Under the pieces are notes generated by a model, which worked only from the letters and a program-made list of their open reading frames with translations, ran no database searches and had not been told where the DNA came from. From positions 62,001 to 126,000 of the forward strand of contig JAMYHX010000004.1 in the NCBI GenBank assembly GCA_025529335.1: 64,000 nucleotides of DNA. The letters are read 5' to 3'. Within the stretch, counting starts at the first letter, position 1. Every line of letters begins with the position of its first letter. The position numbers and the translations under genes are program-made. Below, in pieces: positions 10,493-21,657 of the stretch. Source of the stretch: Rhizopus sp. PT2906. Taxonomy: Eukaryota; Mucoromycota; Mucoromycetes; Mucorales; Rhizopodaceae.

Positions 10493-12477
10493 ATGACTCA
10501 ATTAGGAAAACCGACAACTATCTTTGACCTAAGCTTAGACACGAAACTAGCCATCATAAACTATCTTGACAATAGATCATTGGCAAACTTTTCAAAAACA
10601 TGTTCATATTTCGGTACGGATAACAATCTTGCACACCCTCATTTTGCACCTGCATGAATAAAATGTTTATTTTTTTGATATATCAAGCCATGTTGACAAG
10701 AAGCGTACTTGCTTACAGAATAGCCTATGTGGATACAGTCAATAGACCAATGTCTGCTTTACCTCCTTTTATCAATTTTAGAGCTGGTGTAGCGATCGGC
10801 ACAACATTCCACATGCCATTCATGAGCGAATCTCTACTCTGTTATACCTTTGATCTCCTTGCCCATGAATGGTCGTCTCATAAGCTGACACCTATAGACC
10901 ATGATGAAATTCATCCTCAAGTCACCAGTGCTGCTGCTATCGGGCACAAGATCTATCTTGTGGGTGGACGTTTGCTGAAATCGTACACCTTGTCTAATAG
11001 TCTGATCGAAATCGATACACGTACCTTTACCATTCGTATCGTCAAAGATGCTCAAGGCTCACCACCAAGACCAAGGCACGAGCATTCAGTTGATACGGTT
11101 GATAATCGCTACTTGATCGTCTTTGGTGGTCTATGCTATAACTCTGTAGGTAAGAGAAAAGAACTGTTGTTTGACCACACAACCTGCATGTTCACTTGTT
11201 ATTGCTATGATAGGCGAAAATGACGTATTCGTATACGATTCACTCAAAAATACCTGGTTTGTACCTCCTATTAGTGGGTAAGAAAAAATGAGTCTATCAA
11301 AAAATAAAATATCTAAGATAACTGTATAGTCAAATACCTCACTTGCGATTTGGCCATGCAAGTGCTGTCATAGGCAAGGACTTTTACGTCCATGGTGGTG
11401 CTCAAATTGACAGTGACAGTAGCTACATCATCTATGACGATCTATATAAACTGGATTGCAATACATGGGTGTGGTACAAGTATGAACACCCCGAAGTAGA
11501 GCGATACTTTCGACACCAGCCGGAGCGAGGCACGACCCTTCAAAAGGAACATTTGATTCCGACCACAGGTGACAGTCCTCACGATCGATTCCAGGCTTAC
11601 ATGTGTGCAGCATCAGGAAAGCTTATCATCTTTGGAGGCCACTCGATTCGAGTTGACGAGGATGATGACGAGATACTTTGCAACTACCCATTAAATGAAC
11701 TCTCGATCTTCAATACCCGGCGACAGTCCTGGGTGACAGTCCATGCTCAACTCGTCGAACCGCAGAACGAGGCTTCCTTGACAGTCTCCAACATGTGCGT
11801 CGCAGTCTTGCCAATTGATTCACGGGGTGCAAGGTTGTTTGTCTTTGCAAGTAAGAAGTTGGACGAATATGGTAAAGTTACGAACCAGCTTGAGGCTGCA
11901 AAGAAAGCGCCATCGGAGTCCTCTTTTAGCTCATCAGATAGGATATCCAGTGGGTCACTGTCAAGAAGCATTTTGCACGATATAGCCGAGACGACTGCGC
12001 AAGAAGAATTACCTGAAGGAAGAACCTGGCAACAAGAGAACAGTAAACATGTAGAAGTAAGCAAAGACCTCAAGCTGCGTGTATATGTATTTACTCTTTC
12101 GTTAGAATGCTACGGGCCAATACGCAAAACCAGAGGATACCCAATACGCCGATAGAGTAAAAGAGGTTTTCCAGATAACAGATCCTGATTTTAAAATGGA
12201 AAGTTCAGGAATCGGTCAAGTAGATGGTACCAGTAATGGTGGTTTTAAAACGGAAGGTCCAAGAATTGACCAAGTGGATGGTACCAGTAAAGATAGCAGT
12301 AATAGTATTGAGCCGCCCAGAAGACCATCTATCAAGCCTATCCATAATGATGCACCCAAGACAGGTACATCAAGCCATTCTTCTTATAGCAGTAGTAGTT
12401 ATGAAAGTTATATAACCAGAACAAGAAAGAATAATAAGCTGCTTCCGTGCATCGTTGTCATCGAGTTGCTGGAATAA
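10493..12477 (+). CDS. F-box/kelch-repeat protein
   Basis: Exons 10493-10613, 10688-11149, 11214-11277, 11330-12056 and 12106-12477 give 581 residues. The first exon encodes an F-box-like stretch (LDTKLAIINYLDNRSLANFS), which in this family docks on Skp1 of an SCF ubiquitin ligase. Kelch-type blades follow: IGHKIYLVGGR, YLIVFGGL, IGKDFYVHGGAQ and KLIIFGGHS, with the GG and Trp signatures of a beta-propeller that would bind the substrate. The C-terminal 130 residues are hydrophilic, Ser-rich and carry a duplicated QVDGTS motif encoded by two nearly identical 20-nt blocks (12217 and 12277). Function by family is substrate recognition for ubiquitination; the substrate is unknown. Confidence 0.8.
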
Positions 12478-12799
12478 AAAAAAAAAAAAAAAAAAAGGCA
12501 AAGGAAAAGAATACATGCTAAAGCAAGATTATGTAAAATTTAAGATCACTTGCGTACATGTGGCGTCATTCAAGAGCACTGACAAACGTACTAAATAAAT
12601 AAAGGCTCCTTCTTTCTTTTCTGTGTTTGATTCTGAAAAGAAAATGAAGACAAACAAAAAGCGAACAACAAAGGAATCGTTCTTTTTATGTATATAAATT
12701 GTAATAAAAAGCTGATAAAAATAACAAGAGGTGTAGAGAGAGAGAGGGAGATGGGATAAGAATATATATGTGTGTGCGTATGTATAGACAATAGAGAGG
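12478..12799. other. Convergent 3' flanks
   Basis: Space between the stops of the F-box/kelch gene and the tetraspanin gene. It has an A-rich tract at 12477-12496 and an AG-rich tract near 12735. Open minus-strand frames here are low-complexity and not supported. Confidence 0.4.
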
Positions 12800-13927
12800 C
12801 TAATAATAAGCATTGCCACGGCTTTGTGAGTTATACTGAGGATATCCGTAATGTTCAGCCTGATAAGCATTTGCATCCTGATGTCCGTACGCATCATATC
12901 CATTACTACGAGCTGGCGAATGCATAGTATCTGCTGAATAGGCATTATAAGATCCAGCGCCAGGAGATCCAGCGTAGTATTTCTTTTGTTCGTCAGTTAT
13001 GGTATAGGCAGATCCTACTAAGGTGGTTGGGGTCTCTACAGACATGTCGTCAAGTCTTATACCAGATTTTCTACGCTTACGTCTTTCGCTTTCCTCATCT
13101 GCACCAAAGCTGGTACAAACCAAAGTGATCGCATTGGACATAGCCAAGATTTCTAACGCTAAAGCAGCAAAGATGACCAGATAGGCTTTGTTAAAGGTCG
13201 TTTTGGCATAGCCTATTAATAAATCAGCGCAAATAGGAAGAGGCATCATATCAGCCTTTGTGGGTTGACATTGGTCGGTTGGAGCATAATTATCGAGGCT
13301 CGTTTGATATCCACAGCAATGAAACTATGTATATTACATAAATCGGTAAGTATCTTGTACACACACACACACACACAAAAGATTTATATATTTGCCTCAT
13401 TCTCAAGACTAGCGCGTTGTGACATGCTGGAAGAAGTCCAAAGCTTTGACATGTATGCAGGTGCATTTGCAGCCGCTTGATATAGCTTGATGCCAATAAT
13501 GACTTGTAAAACGAGAGCAGCGATAATGATGATCATGTAAATATAGATGATGAAGCTCTTTTTAATAAATGCTCCAATAGTGCCAAAAATGGCCGCTACA
13601 CAAATGATGGCTCCCAGAATCGCTAGCCCTATTTTTTTTATTTTAACATCAGTTCGCTCTTTTCTTTCTGTGTTTCTTGTCTCTAATGTCTATATACACA
13701 ATATTGCTTCAAATATACTCACATCGAAATATATCTGCAGGGAAAAGACTAGATCCATAAAACCCAGTTTTGAAGCCTATCAATCCAAATGCGATAAATG
13801 CTAGCCCAAGGCAAGCGAAGAGTGTGTTGGTTATGATCATGTAGACCTTACTCAGTCTATTTTTTTAAATATTAATGAACCCAAGTGTATAGTATTAATA
13901 AACAAACCTTGCACAACAGGTTGCCAT
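12800..13927 (-). CDS. Tetraspanin family membrane protein
   Basis: Exons in transcript order: 13927-13908, 13856-13723, 13628-13396 and 13324-12800; 303 residues. There are four hydrophobic segments (MIITNTLFACLGLAFIAFG; LAILGAIICVAAIFGTIGAF; IIYIYMIIIIAALVLQVII; AYLVIFAALALEILAM). The loop between the third and fourth contains FHCCGYQ plus two further Cys, the CCG signature of tetraspanin large loops. Tetraspanins organise membrane microdomains; fungal members (Pls1, Tsp2, Tsp3) act in development and infection structures. The cytosolic tail of about 120 residues is basic, then Tyr/Gly/Ser-rich. The third intron has no usable GT donor before an in-frame stop and fits a GC donor (GAG then gcaaat); this join rebuilds the CCG loop in frame. 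Confidence 0.8.
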
Positions 13928-15827
13928 GGTACTGTCTTGGTTACAATGTTGAACAAGTAAATGAGAAAGTAAAAGGAATGACTACTGATTTTTTTGGTGT
14001 TTGTTAAAGGAAAGTGTGTGTTTTTATAAAAAGAAAAAAGAGAGCTTAAATCTTGATTTTTTTCTCTCTTTGATGATCTTTTTTTATATTAAAAATTTGA
14101 ATTAAAAAAAAATAAAGAAAGAAGAAAGAAAAGAGGAGTAAGCTAATAAAATAAAAATGGGCACAAAAAACTAAATAAAAAAAAAAGGCAAAAGGAGTCT
14201 TTTCTCTTTCTCTCATTTGCTTTCTCTTTTTTCTCTTTTTTTTTAACTTCATGTTTTATGCTTTTATGCTCTTCAATTTGTTGTCATGTCAACAGTCCCT
14301 TTTCTGCTTACCTTTACTACTTTTTCTAATATGGTTTAAAGGATAATTTTTCTAATTATATATTTTCTTATAAAATTTGTGTTACTGAATATTTTTAAAG
14401 CAACTCGATCTAGCGAATCAAACCCATTGGAGAAGACGATACTCCACCATTCATGTTGTACTAAAAAAAGGTTTACCACCGTCAATTAGGTGATTTTTTG
14501 AAAATAGCGGTCGGACTTTAGAGATAAATTTACTGCTTTTTGATCAAAAAGGCCTTCGTTGCTCATTTGAATAATTTATGTTAAACATGCAGCTCTTTAA
14601 AAAGACGGTTGTGGCAATATCTTTGACGAAGAAGAAAGAGGAGCAACAACAGATTGAAAAGTTTGAATGATTTACAAAAGTATATCAAATAGTTCAATCA
14701 GAGCCTACTGCTTCTTGTAATGTTGTAATGAAGGAAGTTCCTCTCCAAAAGGAATGATCTACTCAGCACAATGCTTATATAGACAAAGTTTGAAGAAGAT
14801 GCTTTTATTCTTTAAACAGAAAAGCTTATGAAACCAAAGGGGGTAACCAATGCTGCGAATGTTGACTATGATACGGTATGTCAAACTTATAAACACAGGA
14901 AGAAAAGAACATAAAGTATGCAGTGTTGTATATAAACTTCATTGTCGGACCACAATATCCATCCAAAGCGAGTAAGCACTGTTATTTCTGAGTGAAAAAA
15001 AAAGATGGAACAGTGCTATCATGAGTTGTAATTGAATCCATATTATACACAAAGGCAGACTTGGCCCAAGGAACACAATGAGTGGTGTAAAAAGGCTTAC
15101 CTCCCATCATGAATGTTTTTCTCGAAAAATGACTTGTTCACAGATCCATCAACACTGAGTGCAACCAAAAATTGACGAAACTTTGGTCTCTTCTAATACA
15201 TTGAGGCAATAGTGGATGGCAAATAAACAATACCGGTTTTTCGGACATCATGTCTGTCCAGGATCCAGCACGGTATGCATCACCACTGTGAAATGTCTCG
15301 AATAATAAAGAAATATGAGTGTATGTCGATGAGCCTCTACATGATCTTTTTTTAAGAATAAGAAAGCTCATTATTATACGCATTATTCTATATACAGTCA
15401 AGATTATCTATGACCAATGACGGATTGAGTACGACGCGTTATATGAACGTGTTTTGTGATCAGTCTCTTTCTATAGGGTAAATGCAACAGCACTTGTTAA
15501 TTCAAAGTTACATTTGAATTTGTAAACTCTTGAAGAGACTTATGAAAGCATTATTTTTGAATATCGACCAGCATTGTCCACCCAAAGAAGAGCAATAGTA
15601 AGGCGTTGAAGGACAAAATACAACTGATTTTCAAGAAGGAATATCAATATCGTCCCTGGTATTATGAAAGTCGGACAGTACGCGAATGATGGTCAGCCTT
15701 CATTTGCTCTGACAGGATACAAACTGATATGTGTCGGAGTTTTACTGTGTGTGGTGAACGGAGCTATGAGGATTCCTTATTTCATATAGACGCACGCGTC
15801 CTTCTTTTTTTTCTCATTACTGCTTTT
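13928..15827. other. Gene-poor 1.9 kb with decayed coding-like scraps
   Basis: Contains A/T-rich low-complexity sequence (14030-14250) and a stretch at about 14580-15760 that looks like decayed coding sequence, with frequent stops in all frames. The longest frame is 15138-15401 on minus (87 codons), with no recognisable domain. The last part holds the promoter of the EMC10-like gene. No gene supported. Confidence 0.4.
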
Positions 15828-16786
15828 ATGCTCATTTTAACCGTTCTCTTTTTGACATTTATTTGTCATTTTGCTATTGCTGATGAAGTATATATATATA
15901 TATATATGTTTTACATTAGCTTTGACACATGTTCAATAATCCCTCCCTTCTTTTCGTTCTCTTTTAGGATACAGTATCCAGATTATCTGTCTATCATCAA
16001 AAAAATGGCAATTACATAAGGCGTGGTGATATAGTTGGACTACCAGGCACAGCACAATATGTCCCTTCAGACAACGAAATTGTTGAATTTAGTGATCCAA
16101 AAGAAATGTATTATCAAATTAAAGTCAAGGATGAAAACACAAACAACATTTATACTTCTACAGTAAAACTAGTAAGTCTCTCGCAATATACATTTAGAAA
16201 AAGAAGAGGGATTGACCTTTTTTTTTAAAAAAAAAAAAAGTGTCAAATGGTTGCAAGTGATTGGAATGACCAGTTCATCTTACATTTGGACGAAAATAAC
16301 GAATTCTATCACCTTGATTATTACTCAACAGCCAAAGATTGCGACGATAAACTCAATGTAACAATAAAAGAAAGTGATGGCAAAAAACAACTTTAACAAA
16401 TTTATATAGTTCCCAATCACAACAAAGCCATTCAAACCCCACATAAAAGTCGTTAAAGCAGCTCCAGGCCCAAAGTAAGTTTTATTGCAAACACTGATCA
16501 TGCATGTATCTTAAAGGAAATCAGGCCATTACTAGGCAACTTTGATGCTCAAACAAAACAACAAAACTCTAAAAAGCCTACAGTGAATGTGAATGATCAA
16601 GCACCTCAAGGAAAGGAAGCAGAAGAAAAGAGTTTCTTCCAAAAATATTGGTATGCATATAATCAATTGGTATGATTCATCATCTCTAAGCTTTTTTATA
16701 GGCCTTACATTCTTTTCGGTGGTATGGTCTTGATGTCCGTTGGTGGAGATCCTAATGCTGGTAACCAACCTGCGGCCAGACGTTAA
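15828..16786 (+). CDS. EMC10: EMC10-like ER membrane protein complex subunit
   Basis: Exons 15828-15887, 15968-16171, 16241-16357, 16410-16474, 16525-16650 and 16702-16786; 218 residues. A signal peptide (MLILTVLFLTFICHFAIADE) leads into a predicted lumenal beta-rich domain with EIVEFSDPKEMYYQIKV and WNDQFILHLDENNEFYHLDY, then TKPFKPHIKVVKAAPGPKP. The end is an acidic linker, FFQKYWPYILFGGMVL and a short polar tail. This matches the layout of EMC10, which helps the EMC insert tail-anchored and multi-pass proteins into the ER membrane. The fifth exon acceptor was chosen at 16525 because the nearer one leads to a stop. The membrane segment is short, so anchoring is uncertain. Assignment is by pattern, not alignment. 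Confidence 0.7.
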
Positions 16787-16850
16787 TTTTAAAATAAAGA
16801 AAAAAAAAACCTTGATTATCAATAAAAAGGTATGAAAAAGATTAAACTTT

Positions 16851-17973
16851 TTATTGTTCAGCGGCAAAAGCAGCCTTAGCAGCCTTGACCTTGGCAAGAC
16901 GTTCCTTTCTGGTGAGACGAGCACGCTTGTTGAATTGAGGACCGGTCTTAGCAGGCTTCTTGGTTTCCTTCTTTTCGGGAAGAGGGTTTGCACGAATAGC
17001 TTCGTGAGCAGCAGAGTACATGTCTTCGACCATGTCAGAGGTGATACCTTCCTTGATGAAAGTAGAGAATTGCTTCTTGTAACGTTCTTCATCTTCTTCT
17101 TCAAGGTATTCCATGTATTCAGCGACGTGAACACCGTAGATGTAGTTACGGAGGAGCTCATCATCGTTGGTCTTGGTTTCAATATCGAAACCAGGGAAAC
17201 GGTTACCGCTGTGAGGAATGTAGATACCACCATCAGAGGCACCCTTCATGGCACCAAAGACACGGGCACCAGTGGAGGTACGAGCAAGACCGACATCAAG
17301 GAAAGCCTTGAAGGGACGAGGAGCATCTTCGGCAGCTTCGACCATTTGGACGGTACCATCGGGTTCGGTGAAACCTTCGTACTTGTCAGCAAGGCCGAGC
17401 TTGGTGAGCACACGACGGGCAAGCAAAAGACCGGTAGCATAAGCAGCAGCCCAGTTGGTCAAACCACCCTTGATGCCATAACGGGGAAGTTCGTGGGCAT
17501 AGGCAGCAGCAAGAACGAAATCGCCTTGGAGCTTAGCATAGACGATTTGACAAATGATGTCCTTGTTAGTGAAACGGACGACCATTCTGTACTTGGGGGA
17601 GTTGTACTTGTTCTTGGCTTGGACAACAAGTCTCTTACGAGCATAGTAGTCAGTCTTACCCTCTATAAAAAAGGTTAATATCTCGTAATTAAAGAAATTC
17701 TTCTAATGGCTCCAATGACACACATTGATCACACATCTTGATCCACAATAGAGTATAATGGTGTCATGTTGAGCTCTATATAGAGAATTCCATTTTTGTT
17801 TTTCCTAATTAATCATTACCTCTTCTTCTGCGGTACTTGACTTGGAAACGCTTGAAGTAAGCCTTGTTTTTTTGCTGCTTGACGAAAGGCTAAAGAATAT
17901 GGGTTAGCCCTTCTATCCATTGATCTAATCATCCATCCATCAACATCATTCATCTATCATCACACTTTACCAT
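16851..17973 (-). CDS. RPL5: Cytosolic large-subunit ribosomal protein uL18 (L5)
   Basis: Exons in transcript order: 17973-17971 (ATG only), 17889-17820 and 17662-16851; 294 residues, normal for eukaryotic uL18. Diagnostic stretches are PFVKQQKNKAYFKRFQVKYR, GKTDYYARKRL, YRMVVRFTNKDIICQIVY and a Lys/Ala-rich C-terminus. uL18 binds 5S rRNA with uL5 in the central protuberance. The first coding exon contains just the start codon, with an 81-bp intron right after it. Codon use is as biased as in uL2. It diverges from the small gene at 18146. Confidence 0.96.
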
Positions 17974-18145
17974 CTTGTTCGACGTTGCTATGTAAAGGAA
18001 GGATTCAAAAGCTCGCTGTCAGCTCTCTGTTTTGTTAACTCCTTTACACATACACACAGGGCATTGGAGTGGGGTGTCTGTAAATTGAAACTCCGGTATA
18101 AGCGAGAAAAGAAAAACTCGAGGTCACAGCATTTTATGCTTTAGA
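17974..18145. promoter_or_regulatory. Divergent promoter region, uL18 / 18146 gene
   Basis: 172 bp separate the two start codons, so both promoters must overlap here. It has a CA-rich tract (acacatacacacag) near 18045. No specific factor site can be named. Confidence 0.4.
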
Positions 18146-18718
18146 ATGAACAATGAGCGATTGCCACGATGGAAGTTTCGAAAACAAAAGAAGCTGGAGA
18201 AGAGAAGAAAGCGTCGGCAAGAGGCTGCGTCCAATAGAGTAGAACCAGAAAGTACAGTTGATCGTGAAGAGTATGAGCGACAAAAGGCTCAATGGGAGGC
18301 TAATGAAGTAAAATACAAGATTATTGAAGCAGCCAAAAAGAAAGCAAGAGAGAAGGAGGAAGAAGCTCGAAAGATAGCTCAAGTAGAAATCATCATTTTT
18401 ATATGCATTAAAAGAAGATGAGAAAGAGAAAAACTGATGCCGTATTTATATTATAGAAAAAATGGGAACAGACACTACTAAGTCTACCTTTGATACCTTC
18501 AACAACAACAACTAAGAAAGAATTTAGCTTGAAAAAGACAAATGTAAAAACAGAAACAAAAGCAAATTGATTGATATTTAACTCATCATTTTTAGAATAA
18601 TAATAATAATCAATTACTCAAGACCTTTGTTCGATCCAACCAAGAAGAACAAATTCCAAAGAGAAAAACGTATAAAGAACGCTTCTTGGAACTAAAAGAA
18701 AGACAAACAAACGCTTGA
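18146..18718 (+). CDS. Small basic coiled-coil protein, resembles the ZRSR/Urp N-terminus
   Basis: Exons 18146-18382, 18457-18543 and 18596-18718; 148 residues. The N-terminus is strongly basic (WKFRKQKKLEKRRKRRQEAA), followed by an Arg/Lys/Glu-rich helix (EEYERQKAQWEANEVKYK, AAKKKAREKEEEARK). From memory this pattern resembles the N-terminal region of ZRSR2/Urp, the U2AF35-related 3' splice-site factor, but the CCCH fingers and RRM of that family are absent: the frame stops after a short basic tail (KTYKERFLELKERQTNA). It could be a stand-alone spliceosomal accessory protein, a truncated ZRSR relative or an unrelated charged helix. Function not established. Confidence 0.6.
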
Positions 18719-18957
18719 TTTATATCCTTTTCATATACTTTGTATATACATATGTACATATATTGTTCTTAACTCTCCTTGCCCCCTTCCCTTTCTCTCT
18801 CTCTTTGTAGGTAAATAAAGTTCGATCTGTGTAAAATTTATCTGTTTGTTGACAAATAAGGAAAGACTATGATGAGCAAGGGTTTGTTTGAGATCATATA
18901 GATTTATAAACATAAATGTATAAGCATTGCCTGTAAAACATAAGCAGTTTAAAATAG

Positions 18958-20037
18958 TTATTCCTTTGTAGCTTTTCTCAAGCAAGCGGACATCAACATG
19001 CTTTTAGGAGATCCCCAGGTAGGACGAGTGAAAGGCAAGTAACTGTCAAGCAGTTTAAATGTAGGGGATGTCTTGAACAGCCGCATTGAACTTGAACGTG
19101 GCCTGAGAACAGAGGTTGTCATTTTTCTGTTTTGTAACTTTATTTTGACAGCAGGAAACGGATGTTGCCTATCTAACTTGGTGATATTTCCAGAATAGCA
19201 ATGATTCAATGCATCGAATGATAGCTGATTTACACTAACGCAGAATACGCCCACAGCCTGAATAACGGAGCGACCGAGGTCATGCTGGATATCGATATGC
19301 TTGATCTGAATGATAGTCCCATGTATGTCTTTAGATATTGCAGATAAGCAGAGGGCATAATGTGTTTTGTCAGGATGTAAACACATATAATTGAGGAAAT
19401 CTATACTCTTCTTTGGGATTGATATATGAAATAAGCACTGTTGGGTTGGTAAAATAGTAGATGGGGTATTTAATTGGATGACCAATAAGGAATGATCCGG
19501 TTGAATGGATGTAAAAGTAGGGGTAGTTGAAGAAATGAAGGATAACCAATTGCTCAGAAACTGATTGACTTTACCAAGACGGCAAAGTATAGTCCTACAT
19601 ATCGGACAAGATCTGTTCTGCAGCATGATGAGACACGTCTTGCAAAAAGTGTGCCCGCATTGAGTTGTGACAGGATCGTGTAGTGTAGAAAGACATATGG
19701 AGCAGTTAAAGAGCGATCGATTCAAGCTCTTTTGTTGATAATGAGTAATTACTTCTTCTAGTAACACTGTTGGTCTGTTATGATGTTCGTTTTGGTGTAT
19801 TCGAAGGCAAGTGAATGACATGCATTGGAAGGGTGTGTGCGGGATACAGTCATGACACAAAGTGAAACCACAGGATAAGGTAGTAGGCTTATTGAATGGA
19901 CTTGAGCACTTTTGACAGTGAGTTAATGAGTTCAAGATTGATCCATAGTCATTTTTGAGTAATGGTGGTTTTGGTTTATATGCGTGTATACTTATTGATC
20001 CATTATATAATTCAATACCATCTTTCATTGCAACCAC
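18958..20037 (-). CDS. RING-finger protein with LON-like domain (LONRF-type E3)
   Basis: A single exon of 359 residues. It has two zinc-binding regions: an imperfect one (CQKC, SCGFTLCHDC) and a canonical C3HC4 RING (CSICLSTLHDPVTTQCGHTF, CKTCL, CPICR) at about residues 114-152. Downstream (HGTIIQIKHIDIQHDLGRSV and flanks) it resembles the LON substrate-binding fold found in LONRF and cereblon-like proteins. RING implies E3 ubiquitin ligase activity. The C-terminal part of the LON fold is poorly preserved and the protein ends soon after PTWGSPK, so the domain may be shortened or divergent. It shares strand with the upstream fucosyltransferase-like gene, 138 bp away. Confidence 0.7.
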   Translation of the reverse strand: MVAMKDGIELYNGSISIHAYKPKPPLLKNDYGSILNSLTHCQKCSSPFNKPTTLSCGFTLCHDCIPHTPFQCMSFTCLRIHQNEHHNRPTVLLEEVITHYQQKSLNRSLFNCSICLSTLHDPVTTQCGHTFCKTCLIMLQNRSCPICRTILCRLGKVNQFLSNWLSFISSTTPTFTSIQPDHSLLVIQLNTPSTILPTQQCLFHISIPKKSIDFLNYMCLHPDKTHYALCLSAISKDIHGTIIQIKHIDIQHDLGRSVIQAVGVFCVSVNQLSFDALNHCYSGNITKLDRQHPFPAVKIKLQNRKMTTSVLRPRSSSMRLFKTSPTFKLLDSYLPFTRPTWGSPKSMLMSACLRKATKE

Positions 20038-20175
20038 ACTTTAGCATAAAAAGAAGAAGAAATGAACTATTTATATGTATTTACAGTCTTTATTATTTCG
20101 ATCGATTTTTTTTTTTCTATATTCGAGCCGAGTTTCATCTTTTTTCTATCCTCGATCGATTATTTTTATTTTTAT

Positions 20176-21657
20176 TTACTGACTATTTAAATACTCTTCT
20201 AAACCAATCACTTGGACTTGTTTACCAGTATAAATCGGATGCAATTGTCTTTCTATATAATGTGAAAATGTACTATGTGGTGTGCTAAAGAAGGTATGTC
20301 CATGGGCTGCGATCATGGCATCAAGCATGGGTATCAAATAAGAGTCGAGCCTGACATTTTCTTCTACCACCTGAAGTTTTTGAATCTCTTTTACTTCCTT
20401 GTCAAAGTCAGAGAGAACAAATGAACAAGGGAATACTCTAAACAGTTTTTGTAAAAGGGGATGATGTCTTGGGTTGGGTGCATCAGTTGCGATATAGAGA
20501 ACAGTATGTCTAAAACGAGCAGTGACATCGTCCAAGGGGTCCTGGCAGTGCATAGTCGTTTTAGGTTTAGTCAGGATAATAGGGGTATCATGATGCACTT
20601 CGATAGGCTTGGTATGATTTGCTTCTACGGGCATACTGCGTAATACAACTTCATAATCTGTTGACTCTAATCTGTCCTGATCATGTTGAGGATCGTATTG
20701 AATGACTTGTTCCAAAGTCAGATCTGTAAATTGATCCACTAGCGAATGAAAAATATCGTCGATGTGAATAGAGGCTCTCAATTTGAAAATACCGTCTCCT
20801 ACACGGATATGCATCCCTACAAATTGGTTTGTGCCTCCTAGTTTCTTCACTATCTTTTCTGTCACATGACTGAGTACGGGATGACGAAAGATCATGCTGG
20901 AACGAATGTCGCGAAGGATTTGCTGATGCTCGGGTGTCTCTGCCAGGACTCGATAGGATCCAAACATGGAGCCAAAGTGTAAGACGCGGTGTTCGATGTC
21001 TTTGAGTGTATCCAGGTCAATGCGGTAATTGAATCTGTCAAGTGGCAAATCGATGGTTGGGTCATCACTGATTTGATATTCATAAGGCATAAGATCCTTA
21101 AAGAAATAGACATCTTTAGCTGTCACATCCAAATGAGTGTAAATCCATTGATAACTCAGACTGTCTCTGAATAGTAAAGGTACGGTCCGTTGCTGTATTT
21201 CTGACATGTTGTAAAAGAATGACCAAGGTATATTTGTATATCTAAAACTATTCAAGCATTCTGCAGGTAAAGGCATATCCGATGGTATCGACACACAGTG
21301 TTCTAATCCAGCTTTACTCTGAAACAATAATCTTTCGTACAACTTGTCATATTTTGACCATGGCATGGCTGGACTTGCCAGCATGACGGGTGGGACAAGT
21401 AAGGTTCGGTTGAGGTAGGTTGCCAAGAGTAAGGCATTTTCAAGTTCTATTCTTTGATTATGAAATCCAGAATGTGGCAAATAAGACAAAAATTTTTCTT
21501 CCGTGCTTATATTATTTAATTCAAAAGTTCCCGGAAAGATGACTGGAATGGTGTCATGACCTCTTCTTTTTGTTGTCTTTAGATAAAATAAGCTTGCTGT
21601 GATAAGGAATATGGCAGCTATTAGACCAAAGCTTGATTTTTTTTTAATAGAATACAT
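20176..21657 (-). CDS. GDP-fucose O-fucosyltransferase-like type II membrane protein
   Basis: One exon, 493 residues. A short basic cytosolic start (MYSIKKK) precedes a single hydrophobic anchor (FGLIAAIFLITASLFYL), giving type II Golgi topology. The N-terminal catalytic-like segment reads FLSYLPHSGFHNQRIELENA then LLLATYLNRTLLVPPV, the pattern of fungal O-fucosyltransferase-like enzymes. A later VGMHIRVGDGIFK contains the H-x-R-x-GD motif that binds GDP-sugar, and VLYIATDAPNP is a typical C-terminal motif. By family it would transfer fucose or a related sugar to glycoproteins or glycans; donor and acceptor are unproven. Confidence 0.75.
   Translation of the reverse strand: MYSIKKKSSFGLIAAIFLITASLFYLKTTKRRGHDTIPVIFPGTFELNNISTEEKFLSYLPHSGFHNQRIELENALLLATYLNRTLLVPPVMLASPAMPWSKYDKLYERLLFQSKAGLEHCVSIPSDMPLPAECLNSFRYTNIPWSFFYNMSEIQQRTVPLLFRDSLSYQWIYTHLDVTAKDVYFFKDLMPYEYQISDDPTIDLPLDRFNYRIDLDTLKDIEHRVLHFGSMFGSYRVLAETPEHQQILRDIRSSMIFRHPVLSHVTEKIVKKLGGTNQFVGMHIRVGDGIFKLRASIHIDDIFHSLVDQFTDLTLEQVIQYDPQHDQDRLESTDYEVVLRSMPVEANHTKPIEVHHDTPIILTKPKTTMHCQDPLDDVTARFRHTVLYIATDAPNPRHHPLLQKLFRVFPCSFVLSDFDKEVKEIQKLQVVEENVRLDSYLIPMLDAMIAAHGHTFFSTPHSTFSHYIERQLHPIYTGKQVQVIGLEEYLNSQ

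Noticed and set aside
16854..17678. 274-codon open frame antisense to uL18
   Set aside because: Same reason: it covers the third exon of uL18 in the opposite direction, with composition dictated by that gene.
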